A stretch of 16,251 nt of DNA from positions 1 to 16,251 of the forward strand of contig JAEWBG010000072.1 in the NCBI GenBank assembly GCA_023391335.1, read 5' to 3'. Positions 7,358-14,763 of this stretch are shown here, in pieces (position 1 is the stretch's first letter; every line of letters begins with the position of its first letter). Below the pieces are notes generated by a model. The model did no database searches, was not told where the DNA came from, and saw only the letters and a list, made by a program, of their open reading frames with translations. The DNA comes from Pseudomonadota bacterium. GTDB taxonomy: Bacteria > Pseudomonadota > Gammaproteobacteria > Steroidobacterales > Steroidobacteraceae. Both the position numbers and the translations under genes were made by a program.

Positions 7358-8284
7358 CTACTTTGCGGCCCGATCCTGACTCAGGATGCCCTGACTCAAT
7401 AGCCATTCGCGACAGCGATCAATCCAGCGATCGGTCGTGGTTGCGTTGTGCAGACCAAAGCCATGACCACCTGCTGGATACACGATCAACTCGGCAGGTA
7501 CCTTGTGCTCATTCAGCGCTTCAAAGAAGCGCAAGCTATTCGCGACGGGCACTGTGTCGTCGCTCGCCGCATGCACTAAGAAGGTGGGGGGTGTGCGATC
7601 GGTCACTTGGAGTTCGTTGGAAAACTTTCGGATCGAATTCGCAGTTGGTTGATCGCCAAGCAGCATCTGGCGCGAACCTGGGTGAGTGATCTCCGTCATG
7701 CTGATGACCGGATAGATCAGCATCAAAAAATCGGGCCGCAGATTCGCACCTGCCCATCGCTTCAACACAGGCTCATTGAAGTGCGTTCCTGCTGTCGATG
7801 CGAGGTGGCCGCCTGCCGAGAAACCCATCACACCAACCCGCTTCGGATCGATATTCCATTCGGCAGCATGCTGGCGCACGGTGTGTATAGCCTGTTGCAC
7901 GTCTTGGAGCGGGCCGAGCGTGCGATCGCGCATGTGTGCGGGATCCGGAGTTCGATACTTCAGCACGAATGCCGCGATTCCCATCGCATTCAGTTGTTCG
8001 GCAACTTCATAGCCTTCTTTGACAATCGACACGCCGACATAGCCGCCGCCGGGCAGTACGATGATCGCGGCTTTGTTTGCATCGGGCGCTTTCGGCAGAT
8101 ATCGCGTCATGGTGGGACGCGAAACATACTGCACGAACGGATACTGCTCTTTCGGGTCCCGGATGGATTCGCGATCCGGCGCATCGATCGCGTTGGGGAT
8201 CTCACCTTCGTACAAAGGCTGCTCGGGTTGAGCTTGGGCGGTAAACGTCGCGAACATGATGGCGAGGGTGGGTAGCGTACGCAT
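7358..8284 (-). CDS. Secreted alpha/beta hydrolase, acetyl esterase-like
   Basis: This is a small secreted alpha/beta hydrolase resembling bacterial acetylxylan or polysaccharide acetyl esterases (the BD-FAE-like group). The 308-residue protein has a Sec signal ending near AQAQ (residue 18). The oxyanion motif is LPGGGYVG (77-84), the nucleophile is Ser156 in GFSAGG, the acid is Asp242 or Asp243 in ASDDTVP, and the base is His274 in GGHGFG. I chose the ATG at 8284, 8 bp after the GH43 stop, because it starts the signal peptide cleanly. The upstream in-frame ATG at 8326 overlaps GH43 and places extra residues before the signal. Removing acetyl groups from pectin is the likely role, inferred from the neighbouring GH43 and PL1 genes. 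Confidence 0.88.
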   Translation of the reverse strand: MRTLPTLAIMFATFTAQAQPEQPLYEGEIPNAIDAPDRESIRDPKEQYPFVQYVSRPTMTRYLPKAPDANKAAIIVLPGGGYVGVSIVKEGYEVAEQLNAMGIAAFVLKYRTPDPAHMRDRTLGPLQDVQQAIHTVRQHAAEWNIDPKRVGVMGFSAGGHLASTAGTHFNEPVLKRWAGANLRPDFLMLIYPVISMTEITHPGSRQMLLGDQPTANSIRKFSNELQVTDRTPPTFLVHAASDDTVPVANSLRFFEALNEHKVPAELIVYPAGGHGFGLHNATTTDRWIDRCREWLLSQGILSQDRAAK

Positions 8285-8292
8285 CGATAATC

Positions 8293-9906
8293 TCACAGAG
8301 CTTGATAGCGAAGTGCGCGAAAGCATGCCGCACCTTGCCCTGCCGAATAAAGCGCCGGGCGCAGACTCAAGAAATCATAAGCAACATTGTGGTGGTAACC
8401 CGATACTTCCATTTGCGTACCGAACTTGGTCCACGTCTTGCCGTCGGCCGAATAGTGAATCGTCACGATATGACGATCGTTGAGGATGCAAAGCCAAAGC
8501 CGCCTGGTATTGCCTTTCTCGGGAACACCCGCGCGCCTCTCGAGGCCATAGCGATGCATGATGAGGCCATTCGCATCGAAACCCAGTCCGCAGTAGAGCC
8601 GGCGGTTATAGAAGAGCAACAGTCCTGCTTGCGTGTGCGGTTCGATCTCGATTTCAACCGCAACTCGATACGCCTGGTCCGGCACGATGAACGTCAAGGG
8701 CGAACAGTCGTGAGGCTGCGTTCCTTTTGCTTCGATCCGCAAGCCCGAGTCGAGATACCGTGCACGATGCATCTCGTTCGCACCGGGATCGTAGAAACTC
8801 CACTGCACGCCGAACTTGTTGCTGGTGAAATCATCGCTGAGCGCCATTCCGTTCGTCGGAACGCCATCGGCGTGAAGCTTCGTGACCGGCTTCTTGATCG
8901 GATGAGCTAGATCGCCGCCGCGTGCGCGGAACCACCCATCGCTCGTCCACTCGATGGGATCGAGCAACGTTTGTCGCCCCAACGTCCAGAATCCGTTTTC
9001 GTAACCGTGGTAAACCATCCACCACGTCGCATCCGGCGCTTCGACCAGCGTTGCATGTCCGCGCGACCACCAACGTTCGCTCGCGGACTGAGTGCGCACG
9101 ATTGGATTGTGCGGGCAATGCTCCCAAGGTCCGTGGATCGAGGAGGACCGCGCAGCAATGACCATGTGCCCTGTCGGCGGTCCGGCCGTGCCGCCGACAG
9201 CCGTCACTAAGTAGAACCACTTGCCGTGGCGCATCACCTTCGGTCCTTCGGGCGCGAAACTCTCGACGACCCAATCCTCTGGGTAGTGCCATGGATCATA
9301 GACGTGCTCCACAGGCCCGTCAGTCGCCAGGCCATCCGCTCGCAAGCGAACGCGATCTCCACCGCTCAAAAACAAATATCGACGTCCATCTTCGCCGACG
9401 ATATGCCCTGGGTCGATGTGATCGGGCAATTTCAAATCGATCGGATCGCTCCATGGGCCGTGGATATCGTCCGCGTAGATCACGTAAATGGAGCGGTAGT
9501 CAGCGCGGCGAGCAGGAATGTAGATGTAGTAGCGACCTTGATGCTTGCTCAAGTCGCAGGCCCAAACTGAGCCGATCGGCTGACGTAGCGCCGCTGTGAT
9601 GGGTTGCCAATTGACGAGGTCGCGCGAGTGCCAAATCACGACGCCGGGATAGGCATCGAAGGACGAAAACGTCATGTAGTAGTCATCGCCGTCCTTGAGG
9701 ATCGACGGGTCGGCATGATCGCCGGGAACGATCGGATTCAAGAACGTGCCATCGCCGCGATCGGCCTTCCGCTGATCTTCGATACCGCGATCCCATGTCG
9801 GCCAATTCGCTTGTTCACACGGCGCTGCATTCGGCGCTGCATTCGCTGCTGTCGCAGCGGTCGCGCCAACAAGTCCGATCAATTCTCGACGCGTGATATC
9901 AGTCAC
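8293..9906 (-). CDS. Tat-exported GH43-family glycosidase with beta-sandwich domain
   Basis: This five-bladed beta-propeller glycosidase of family GH43 is likely to remove arabinose, xylose or galactose from pectin or hemicellulose side chains. The 537-residue protein starts TRRELIGLVGA, a twin-arginine-like signal. HADPSIL (64-70) holds the catalytic base Asp66, HIDPGHI (163-169) the modulating Asp165, and APEGPKVM (218-225) the general acid Glu220. All three canonical acidic residues are present. Residues from about 350 form a second domain like the beta-xylosidase C-terminal concanavalin-like sandwich. The start is a GTG at 9906 with only a weak ribosome binding site. Cys30 is preceded by Pro and does not make a lipobox. 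It lies between PL1 and the acetyl esterase. Exact specificity is not readable. Confidence 0.92.
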   Translation of the reverse strand: MTDITRRELIGLVGATAATAANAAPNAAPCEQANWPTWDRGIEDQRKADRGDGTFLNPIVPGDHADPSILKDGDDYYMTFSSFDAYPGVVIWHSRDLVNWQPITAALRQPIGSVWACDLSKHQGRYYIYIPARRADYRSIYVIYADDIHGPWSDPIDLKLPDHIDPGHIVGEDGRRYLFLSGGDRVRLRADGLATDGPVEHVYDPWHYPEDWVVESFAPEGPKVMRHGKWFYLVTAVGGTAGPPTGHMVIAARSSSIHGPWEHCPHNPIVRTQSASERWWSRGHATLVEAPDATWWMVYHGYENGFWTLGRQTLLDPIEWTSDGWFRARGGDLAHPIKKPVTKLHADGVPTNGMALSDDFTSNKFGVQWSFYDPGANEMHRARYLDSGLRIEAKGTQPHDCSPLTFIVPDQAYRVAVEIEIEPHTQAGLLLFYNRRLYCGLGFDANGLIMHRYGLERRAGVPEKGNTRRLWLCILNDRHIVTIHYSADGKTWTKFGTQMEVSGYHHNVAYDFLSLRPALYSAGQGAACFRALRYQAL

Positions 9907-10079
9907 AGTGAATCTAAGGTTCGGAATTCAGACGCAACACAAGCGCGGAGATTGCTGCAATGGCAAGAGCATTCGACTCAAATGAATGTTAGAAACGGCG
10001 ATGCCGGTACGGCTTTGCGAATGCCACGTACAAAGGATCTATTCTCTTCCTTCCGCACCGTGTGAGTCTTTCTCGTGAA

Positions 10080-11420
10080 TCACCAAACAAAGGGGCCCGC
10101 ATCGTTTTGCACTGACGATGGCACGCGCTTCGTCGGCTCAATGCATCGATAAAAAGTTGGCGCCCAGCCTACGCTTTCGTTCAAATCCGGATCATTGACC
10201 GCGTTCCACTCGCCGACCAAATCGACGGCATGCTTGCGTGCGGTGCCGTTGAGATATGTTCCTGCCTCGAAGATCGTCGTGCCCTTGAACACCGCAATCA
10301 GCTCATCCGCGGCAACGTTCTTGTCGGTCTTGAAGAAGTTGTTTTCGGCATAGATGGCCGATTCCACCCCGACGCCCCAACTGTACTGGTAACTCGGCGA
10401 GTGTTCAGCCTTGTAGTAGTTGTTGTAGATGTGAACCTGCCCGAAGCGCACACGCGGCGCGCGCTGGCCGATTCCGTCGAACAGGTTGTGGTGCAGTGTG
10501 ATGCGTAGTTTGCCGCGGTCAGCACTCGCACTGTCCGAAGAGCCCACCAGCATCGTCTTGTCATGATTGCGAAAGCGATTCCAGCTCACCGTCACTAGAT
10601 CGGATGCGTTGGTGATATCGAGCAAGCCGTCGTGAACTTGGTAGAGCACACCGAAATAATGAGGCTGAAGCTCGTCAGCCGTGTCTCGATCTTCGAAGCG
10701 ATTGTGGTCGATCCATACGTTGTTCGAGTCTCGCAGTGAGATCGCGTCGTACAGTGCGTTCCAAGATCCGTTCTCGCCATCGGTCGGCGACCATTCAGGA
10801 AAGCAATCGTAGGTATCTTGGAAGGTCAAGTTGCGGATGATGATGTTGGTGCGGCTGTTCGGCACCTTCGAGGTGCCGCGAATATCGAACCAAGCACCAC
10901 GAATTCGCGCGTTCTTGCCGATGCCGACCAGTGTGGTGTTCGAGCCGATGCGAATGCGCACCCTTTCTTGCTGCGCCTTTTGCGAAGCCAATCGCGCGGA
11001 TTCGAGCGGGCCCGATGGATCGTTGCGACCCCAAACAGCCGGATCGTACGTAGCAAGAAACGCTTCGAGCGTGTAGCCGTCGCGATAGTAGTCCTCGCAA
11101 CGCAAAGGATTGTTCTCGTCATCCACATTGGCGTCGATGGTGCCCCTTACGTAAATGATCTTGGGCTCGTTCGACGGATTGGATGGCGAAGCGGAAGAAG
11201 TCACGCCGTCGTTCAGCGCCGCAATCAACTCGGCGCGGTTCGTGACGGTGTAAACCTGCGTTGTCACGGCGAGCGATCCGCCGGTCACGCCCGAACCGCT
11301 TGCTGCCCATCCGTCGTTGGCTGGCAATGTTTCGCGACCGAGATCGCGGTGGGGATTGCTGGCGAGTGCGGATGTAGTTGCGAGTGCCGTGCCGATGACA
11401 ATTGCGAAGCGAACGAACAT
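10080..11420 (-). CDS. Secreted pectate lyase, family PL1
   Basis: This calcium-dependent pectate lyase would cut polygalacturonate by beta-elimination. The 446-residue protein carries a Sec signal ending at SALA (17-20). Family landmarks are in order: GWAASGSGVTGG (38-49), IIYVRGTIDA (88-97), TTLVGIGKNARIRG (162-175), YDAISLRDSNNVWIDHN (224-240, the calcium-site and WIDH region) and QRAPRVRFGQVHIYNN (319-334, the RxPxxR catalytic arginine motif). I chose the ATG at 11420 because AAGGGGGAA lies about 8 bases upstream and the signal peptide then starts at once. An ATG 12 codons upstream would bury that site. It probably begins the PL1-GH43-esterase-esterase operon. No LacI-type site was found upstream, unlike the other lyase. 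Confidence 0.95.
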   Translation of the reverse strand: MFVRFAIVIGTALATTSALASNPHRDLGRETLPANDGWAASGSGVTGGSLAVTTQVYTVTNRAELIAALNDGVTSSASPSNPSNEPKIIYVRGTIDANVDDENNPLRCEDYYRDGYTLEAFLATYDPAVWGRNDPSGPLESARLASQKAQQERVRIRIGSNTTLVGIGKNARIRGAWFDIRGTSKVPNSRTNIIIRNLTFQDTYDCFPEWSPTDGENGSWNALYDAISLRDSNNVWIDHNRFEDRDTADELQPHYFGVLYQVHDGLLDITNASDLVTVSWNRFRNHDKTMLVGSSDSASADRGKLRITLHHNLFDGIGQRAPRVRFGQVHIYNNYYKAEHSPSYQYSWGVGVESAIYAENNFFKTDKNVAADELIAVFKGTTIFEAGTYLNGTARKHAVDLVGEWNAVNDPDLNESVGWAPTFYRCIEPTKRVPSSVQNDAGPFVW

Positions 11421-11449
11421 GCGGTGGTTCCCCCTTGGACAGTCAAAAT

Positions 11450-11536
11450 GTCGCAAGTCACGCGCGATGAGCGGGAATGGAAAGGCTTAAGGTCACATTG
11501 TTCTCCGACCGTGACCTATGACCTATGACTTGCGAC
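11450..11536. repeat. Nested inverted repeat upstream of PL1
   Basis: GTCGCAAGTCA (11450-11460) and TGACTTGCGAC (11526-11536) are perfect 11-bp inverted arms. Inside them, AGGTCAC (11490-11496) and GTGACCT (11511-11517) form a perfect 7-bp inner pair around a 14-base loop. The right arm is also part of a 7-bp array: TGACCTA at 11512 and 11519, then TGACTTG at 11526 and CGACTCG at 11533. It lies between the receptor's terminator and the PL1 start, where it could be a cruciform, an RNA structure or a regulator site. Confidence 0.6.
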
Positions 11537-11553
11537 TCGGCACTCTCCTGCGG

Positions 11554-11584
11554 AAAAAACGCGCCGGACTCTCATCCGGCGCGT
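11554..11584 (-). terminator. Rho-independent terminator of the TonB receptor gene
   Basis: On the minus strand a perfect 10-bp stem, ACGCGCCGGA with TCCGGCGCGT, encloses a 6-base loop and runs straight into six Ts. It lies 29 bp past the receptor stop codon. It separates the receptor transcript from the downstream PL1-GH43-esterase operon, which must therefore have its own promoter or rely on read-through. Confidence 0.93.
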
Positions 11585-11612
11585 GAGGCGCGATGCGGAT
11601 CAGGGATTCGCC

Positions 11613-14411
11613 TCAGAACTTGTAACGTGCACCCAGGAAGAACTGGCGCCCGGTGTGGTGATAGTAGGACGAGCGATCGCCCACCGAATCCACCCACTGA
11701 TCTTCGAACTCGTCAGTGAGGTTCAAGCCTTCGAGCGTCAGATCGAAGTTCTCCGTGATCGCCCAACGCGACGAGAAGTCGATGTTGAGCGTGTCCGCAG
11801 TGCCCTCAACGTCGTTCGCATTGCGACCCGGAACGGTGGTCAGATAGTCGTCGCGATATGCAGCGGATACGCGCGCACTAAACGTCCCGTTATCCCAGTA
11901 CAGAGTTGCGTTTGCTGAACTCTTCGAGAGTCCCGCCAACGTTTCCTTCGCCGCCACCGCGCCGCTCGTGTCAAGGTATGCAACCTCCGAGTCAACATAC
12001 GTGTAGTTCAGCTGCACGCCGAAATGACTGAAGAACCCAGGCAGGAAGCTGAAGGGCTGTTGATAGCTCACTTCCAAACCTTTCAACTCGCCGCCCGGTG
12101 TGTTGGTCGGTAGGTTGAAGCCCCAACCGTCCAAGCAGGTTGCGACATCGTTCGGATTGTTCGGATCGAAGGTGCTGATGCTGGAATCGCACTGGGCGAT
12201 CGCCGCGCTGTCAGGCAGGCCGAACGGGTTCTCGGAGAAGGTGCCTGTTGCGCGGATGGTCTGCACGAACGAGCCGATGTCCTTGTAGAACACTGCCAAG
12301 GACACCAAGGACTCAGGCGCGAAGTAATACTCAAACGACAGATCGTAGGTGTCCGCTTCGACCGGATCGAGGAATGGATTGCCGGCGTTAACAGTTTTGT
12401 TGTTACCCGAGATGCTGAGCGAAGTACCCGGATTGAGAACTCCCAGATTCGCACGCGTCATCGCCTTGGCCGCACCGAAGCGAATCAGGAATTCGTCGGT
12501 GATTTCGGCGACTAAGTTCAAAGCCGGCAGCGTGTTGTTGTAATCGTGATCGATCGTCAACAACTCTGCGCCGGTCGGCAATCGGGCCCAGCCCGTGGTC
12601 TCTTGGCTCGTTTTCACGTAGCGAACGCCGACATTGCCGCGCAGTGGCACCGAACCGAGATTCGCGTGGAAATCCAACTGGAGGTATGCGCCCGTATCGT
12701 CTTCGGTGACCCCGTAGTTGTTGCCGCGATCATTGTCCGTACTGACTCCGTATGCGGCGTAGTTAGTGAGATCGAACAAGTCGATTGCCTTCTTCACGTC
12801 CGGAACGACCCATTGATTCGTGTTGCCGGAGGGAAGGTCGAGCCCGGTGTCGTTCAGGTTACGCGCCACGGCATATTGAGAACGAGCAACCGCAATTTGT
12901 TGCGCTCCCGCGCTCTCGCTCACGCGTCGCGCGCTGGTCGTTTCGAATTCGTACTTCTTGTATTGGCCGCCGAAACGGAGAGCGAGGTTGTCGGTCGCGT
13001 CCCATTTCAGATCGAGCGAGTAGTTATCGAACGTGTTGTCGGCGGTCTGCGGGCGCAAGCGAATCTGCGTGAGCGCCCACGCGTCGGGGTTGTTCACATC
13101 CGCATTGCCGTAGTTCAGCACCGGCACACGGGAATCGTTGCGATAGTCGAAAGAGACGCCGTCGACATCGGTGATGTCCCACAGCAGCGTCGTCTGAATC
13201 GGATTGTCGTGATTCGACTCTGCGCGGCCCGCCATCGCATTGAGGTGCCAGGTGTCCGAGAAATCGTGCGACAGGCCCAGGGTGTATTGCTTGAACTTCG
13301 TTTCGAGTTCGTCGTAGCGCTGCTCCGAACGAATGTCGACGTCGTTGAACAACCCGTAATTCATATTGTGTGTATTGGGGTCGATCTCGACCTGCAATAC
13401 GTCGACCTGAGAGAGGCTCGAGCTGAAGTTCGGCATCTCGAGGAATTGTTCGGTACGCGTGCTATCCAGGTCCGCGTACAACGCATCCAACGTGAGCAGC
13501 GTGGAATCAGCAGGGCGGAATTGCAGCGAGGTCGTGATGCCCAGTCGCTTCTGCGTGTTGCCGTACATGTCGTAACGCGGAATGCGCGGGCGAAATGCTG
13601 CGTTCATGTCGGTCAGGGCAGGAGCGGTGCCTTGGTAGCTGGCAAGATTGCCGGCATTCCAGCCGCCGTTCTGCCAACGAACCGCACTGGTGCCGTCGTC
13701 GCGGAAGGTCCGATCCGAATAGGCGACCGAAAGCAGTGCGCCGAACTTTCCGTCGGCAAAGGTGTTGCTGATGAGGGCAGTCGCGCGCGGATCGAAATCC
13801 TTTTGCAGATCGTTGTAGCCAAGTTGCGCGCCGGTAACGAGCGTGAACCCTTGATAGTCAAAAGGTCGCGCCACGGAAAGATCCACCGTCGCGCCGAGTG
13901 AGCCTTCTTCCTGATCTGCAGAGGCGGATTTGGAGACTTTGATGGAGTTGAACAACTCGGACGCGAAGATATTGAAGTCGAATGCGCGACCGCGATTGGT
14001 GCCGCCCGCTGCGTCGGTGCCGCCCGTTGTGGTGAGCGCTTCCATTCCGTTGATGCGGACGCGGGTGAATTGCGGACCCAAACCGCGTACGGAAATGTTG
14101 CGGCCTTCACCGCCTTGGCGCGAAATCGACACGCCGGGGATGCGCTGAATCGACTCAGCCAGATTCAAATCCGGGAAATCGGCGATGTCCTCCGCGACGA
14201 TGGAGTCGACCGCACCGACCGACTCGCGCTTAATGTTCAGTGCGCGGTTCAGACTCTCTCGGTACCCGGTCACGACGACCTCTTCCACGCTCTCGCCGCT
14301 TGACGCCTGCGTCTGCGCATTTGCCATGCTGACAGCGAGCGGCAGCGAAGCGATGCCGAGAATGGCGCGCACGGTTGTGCGCAAAACAAAACGATTGCGA
14401 TCTACCAGCAT
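11613..14411 (-). CDS. TonB-dependent outer-membrane receptor
   Basis: This outer-membrane beta-barrel transporter is energised by TonB-ExbB-ExbD and probably takes up pectic oligosaccharides. The 932-residue protein has a Sec signal ending at ANAQ (30-33) and a TonB box, VEEVVVTG (42-49). Its plug domain contains NLAESIQRIPGVSISRQGGEG and ISVRGLGPQFTRVRINGM, typical of Xanthomonadales/Caulobacter-type receptors. A long barrel follows, ending in LGARYKF with the expected terminal Phe. I chose the ATG at 14411 because GGGGGGAG lies 7 bases upstream and the signal begins at once. A longer reading from 14516 would start inside the operator region. Two LacI-type operators lie upstream and a strong terminator downstream, so it is probably monocistronic. 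Ligand identity is inferred from neighbours. Confidence 0.95.
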   Translation of the reverse strand: MLVDRNRFVLRTTVRAILGIASLPLAVSMANAQTQASSGESVEEVVVTGYRESLNRALNIKRESVGAVDSIVAEDIADFPDLNLAESIQRIPGVSISRQGGEGRNISVRGLGPQFTRVRINGMEALTTTGGTDAAGGTNRGRAFDFNIFASELFNSIKVSKSASADQEEGSLGATVDLSVARPFDYQGFTLVTGAQLGYNDLQKDFDPRATALISNTFADGKFGALLSVAYSDRTFRDDGTSAVRWQNGGWNAGNLASYQGTAPALTDMNAAFRPRIPRYDMYGNTQKRLGITTSLQFRPADSTLLTLDALYADLDSTRTEQFLEMPNFSSSLSQVDVLQVEIDPNTHNMNYGLFNDVDIRSEQRYDELETKFKQYTLGLSHDFSDTWHLNAMAGRAESNHDNPIQTTLLWDITDVDGVSFDYRNDSRVPVLNYGNADVNNPDAWALTQIRLRPQTADNTFDNYSLDLKWDATDNLALRFGGQYKKYEFETTSARRVSESAGAQQIAVARSQYAVARNLNDTGLDLPSGNTNQWVVPDVKKAIDLFDLTNYAAYGVSTDNDRGNNYGVTEDDTGAYLQLDFHANLGSVPLRGNVGVRYVKTSQETTGWARLPTGAELLTIDHDYNNTLPALNLVAEITDEFLIRFGAAKAMTRANLGVLNPGTSLSISGNNKTVNAGNPFLDPVEADTYDLSFEYYFAPESLVSLAVFYKDIGSFVQTIRATGTFSENPFGLPDSAAIAQCDSSISTFDPNNPNDVATCLDGWGFNLPTNTPGGELKGLEVSYQQPFSFLPGFFSHFGVQLNYTYVDSEVAYLDTSGAVAAKETLAGLSKSSANATLYWDNGTFSARVSAAYRDDYLTTVPGRNANDVEGTADTLNIDFSSRWAITENFDLTLEGLNLTDEFEDQWVDSVGDRSSYYHHTGRQFFLGARYKF

Positions 14412-14488
14412 GTCGAATCTCCCCCCTGTTCTTTGCGATCGGTTGCCGCAGCGTCGATTAGCTCTAGACAATCCGATACGCGGCCAAT

Positions 14489-14502
14489 TGACACCGGTGG
14501 CA
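14489..14502 (-). promoter_or_regulatory. LacI/GalR-type operator 1 upstream of the receptor
   Basis: The plus-strand sequence TGACACCGGTGGCA fits the LacI/GalR-type pattern TGNNANCGNTNNCA at every fixed position. The 16-bp palindrome around it (TTG to CAA) has a single mismatched pair. It lies about 80 bp upstream of the receptor ATG and shares TGACACCGGT with the other two sites. I did not find a convincing sigma-70 promoter pair nearby. Confidence 0.65.
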
Positions 14503-14519
14503 ATATCAAAGCACAACTA

Positions 14520-14533
14520 TGACACCGGTAGCA
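14520..14533 (-). promoter_or_regulatory. LacI/GalR-type operator 2 upstream of the receptor
   Basis: The plus-strand sequence TGACACCGGTAGCA fits the same pattern at every fixed position. It lies 31 bp centre to centre from operator 1, close to three helical turns, and both are in the same orientation. An 18-base core, GACACCGGT then N then GCAATATC, is shared with operator 1. This spacing suits two repressor dimers on one face of the DNA. Confidence 0.65.
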
Positions 14534-14594
14534 ATATCTTCGTCGTTGCGCATGCAACATCTCGCAAGACGCCCTCCTGCTTACGTAAAGGCCC

Positions 14595-14626
14595 GACATT
14601 TTGGGAACGTGCGGGGACGCTATGAT
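14595..14626 (+). promoter_or_regulatory. Weak candidate promoter for the aldehyde dehydrogenase
   Basis: TATGAT at 14621-14626 matches the sigma-70 -10 element at five of six bases. No good -35 hexamer lies 16-18 bp upstream; ATTTTG (14598-14603) is the poor match at that place. A start here would give a leader of about 130 nt made almost wholly of 7-bp repeats. Confidence 0.3.
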
Positions 14627-14629
14627 CGC

Positions 14630-14758
14630 TGGGAGTTGGGCGTTGGAAATGGGCGGTTTTGACGATCCCCGATCCACGAACCCCGATCCACGTATTCTTC
14701 CTGCTCCCTGTTCACTGTCCCCGTCTTCCTAGTCACCAGTCACAAGTCACTAGTCACT
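14630..14758. repeat. Mosaic of 7-bp tandem arrays before the aldehyde dehydrogenase
   Basis: Four blocks share a 7-bp period but not a sequence. Positions 14630-14657 hold TGGGAGT-like units. Positions 14663-14690 hold four CGATCCM-like units, one of them CGAACCC. Positions 14701-14728 hold CTGTYCM-like units. Positions 14731-14758 hold four perfect AGTCACN units. The last block ends 5 bp before the ATG, in the place where a ribosome binding site would be. The rest of the gene-free 14412-14763 region holds the two operators and a GTTGC/GCAAC hairpin at 14545-14558. Confidence 0.75.
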
Positions 14759-14763
14759 TCCGT

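Noticed and set aside
9809..9825. Possible lipoprotein signal in the GH43 enzyme at Cys30
   Set aside because: The residue before the Cys is Pro, which does not fit a lipobox; the twin-arginine-like signal explains the N terminus.
9907..10079. Possible operator around GCCGGT near 10012
   Set aside because: It lacks the flanking TG and CA of the LacI-type sites. I saw no clear promoter, terminator or repeat in this gap.
12546..13901. 451-codon plus-strand open frame
   Set aside because: It is antisense to the barrel region of the TonB-dependent receptor and is rich in Arg and Val without domain signs. No ribosome binding site or promoter was evident.
14412..14516. N-terminal extension of the TonB-dependent receptor
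   Set aside because: It would start inside the operator region and put about 35 residues before a well-formed signal peptide. The ATG at 14411 has a strong ribosome binding site.
14630..14758. Possible CRISPR array
   Set aside because: Repeats are 7 bp with no spacers, and no cas gene is near.
14659..14763. Upstream extension of the aldehyde dehydrogenase
   Set aside because: The added residues are translated 7-bp repeats with no family similarity. The family normally starts near MYDFRRFYIDGAW.
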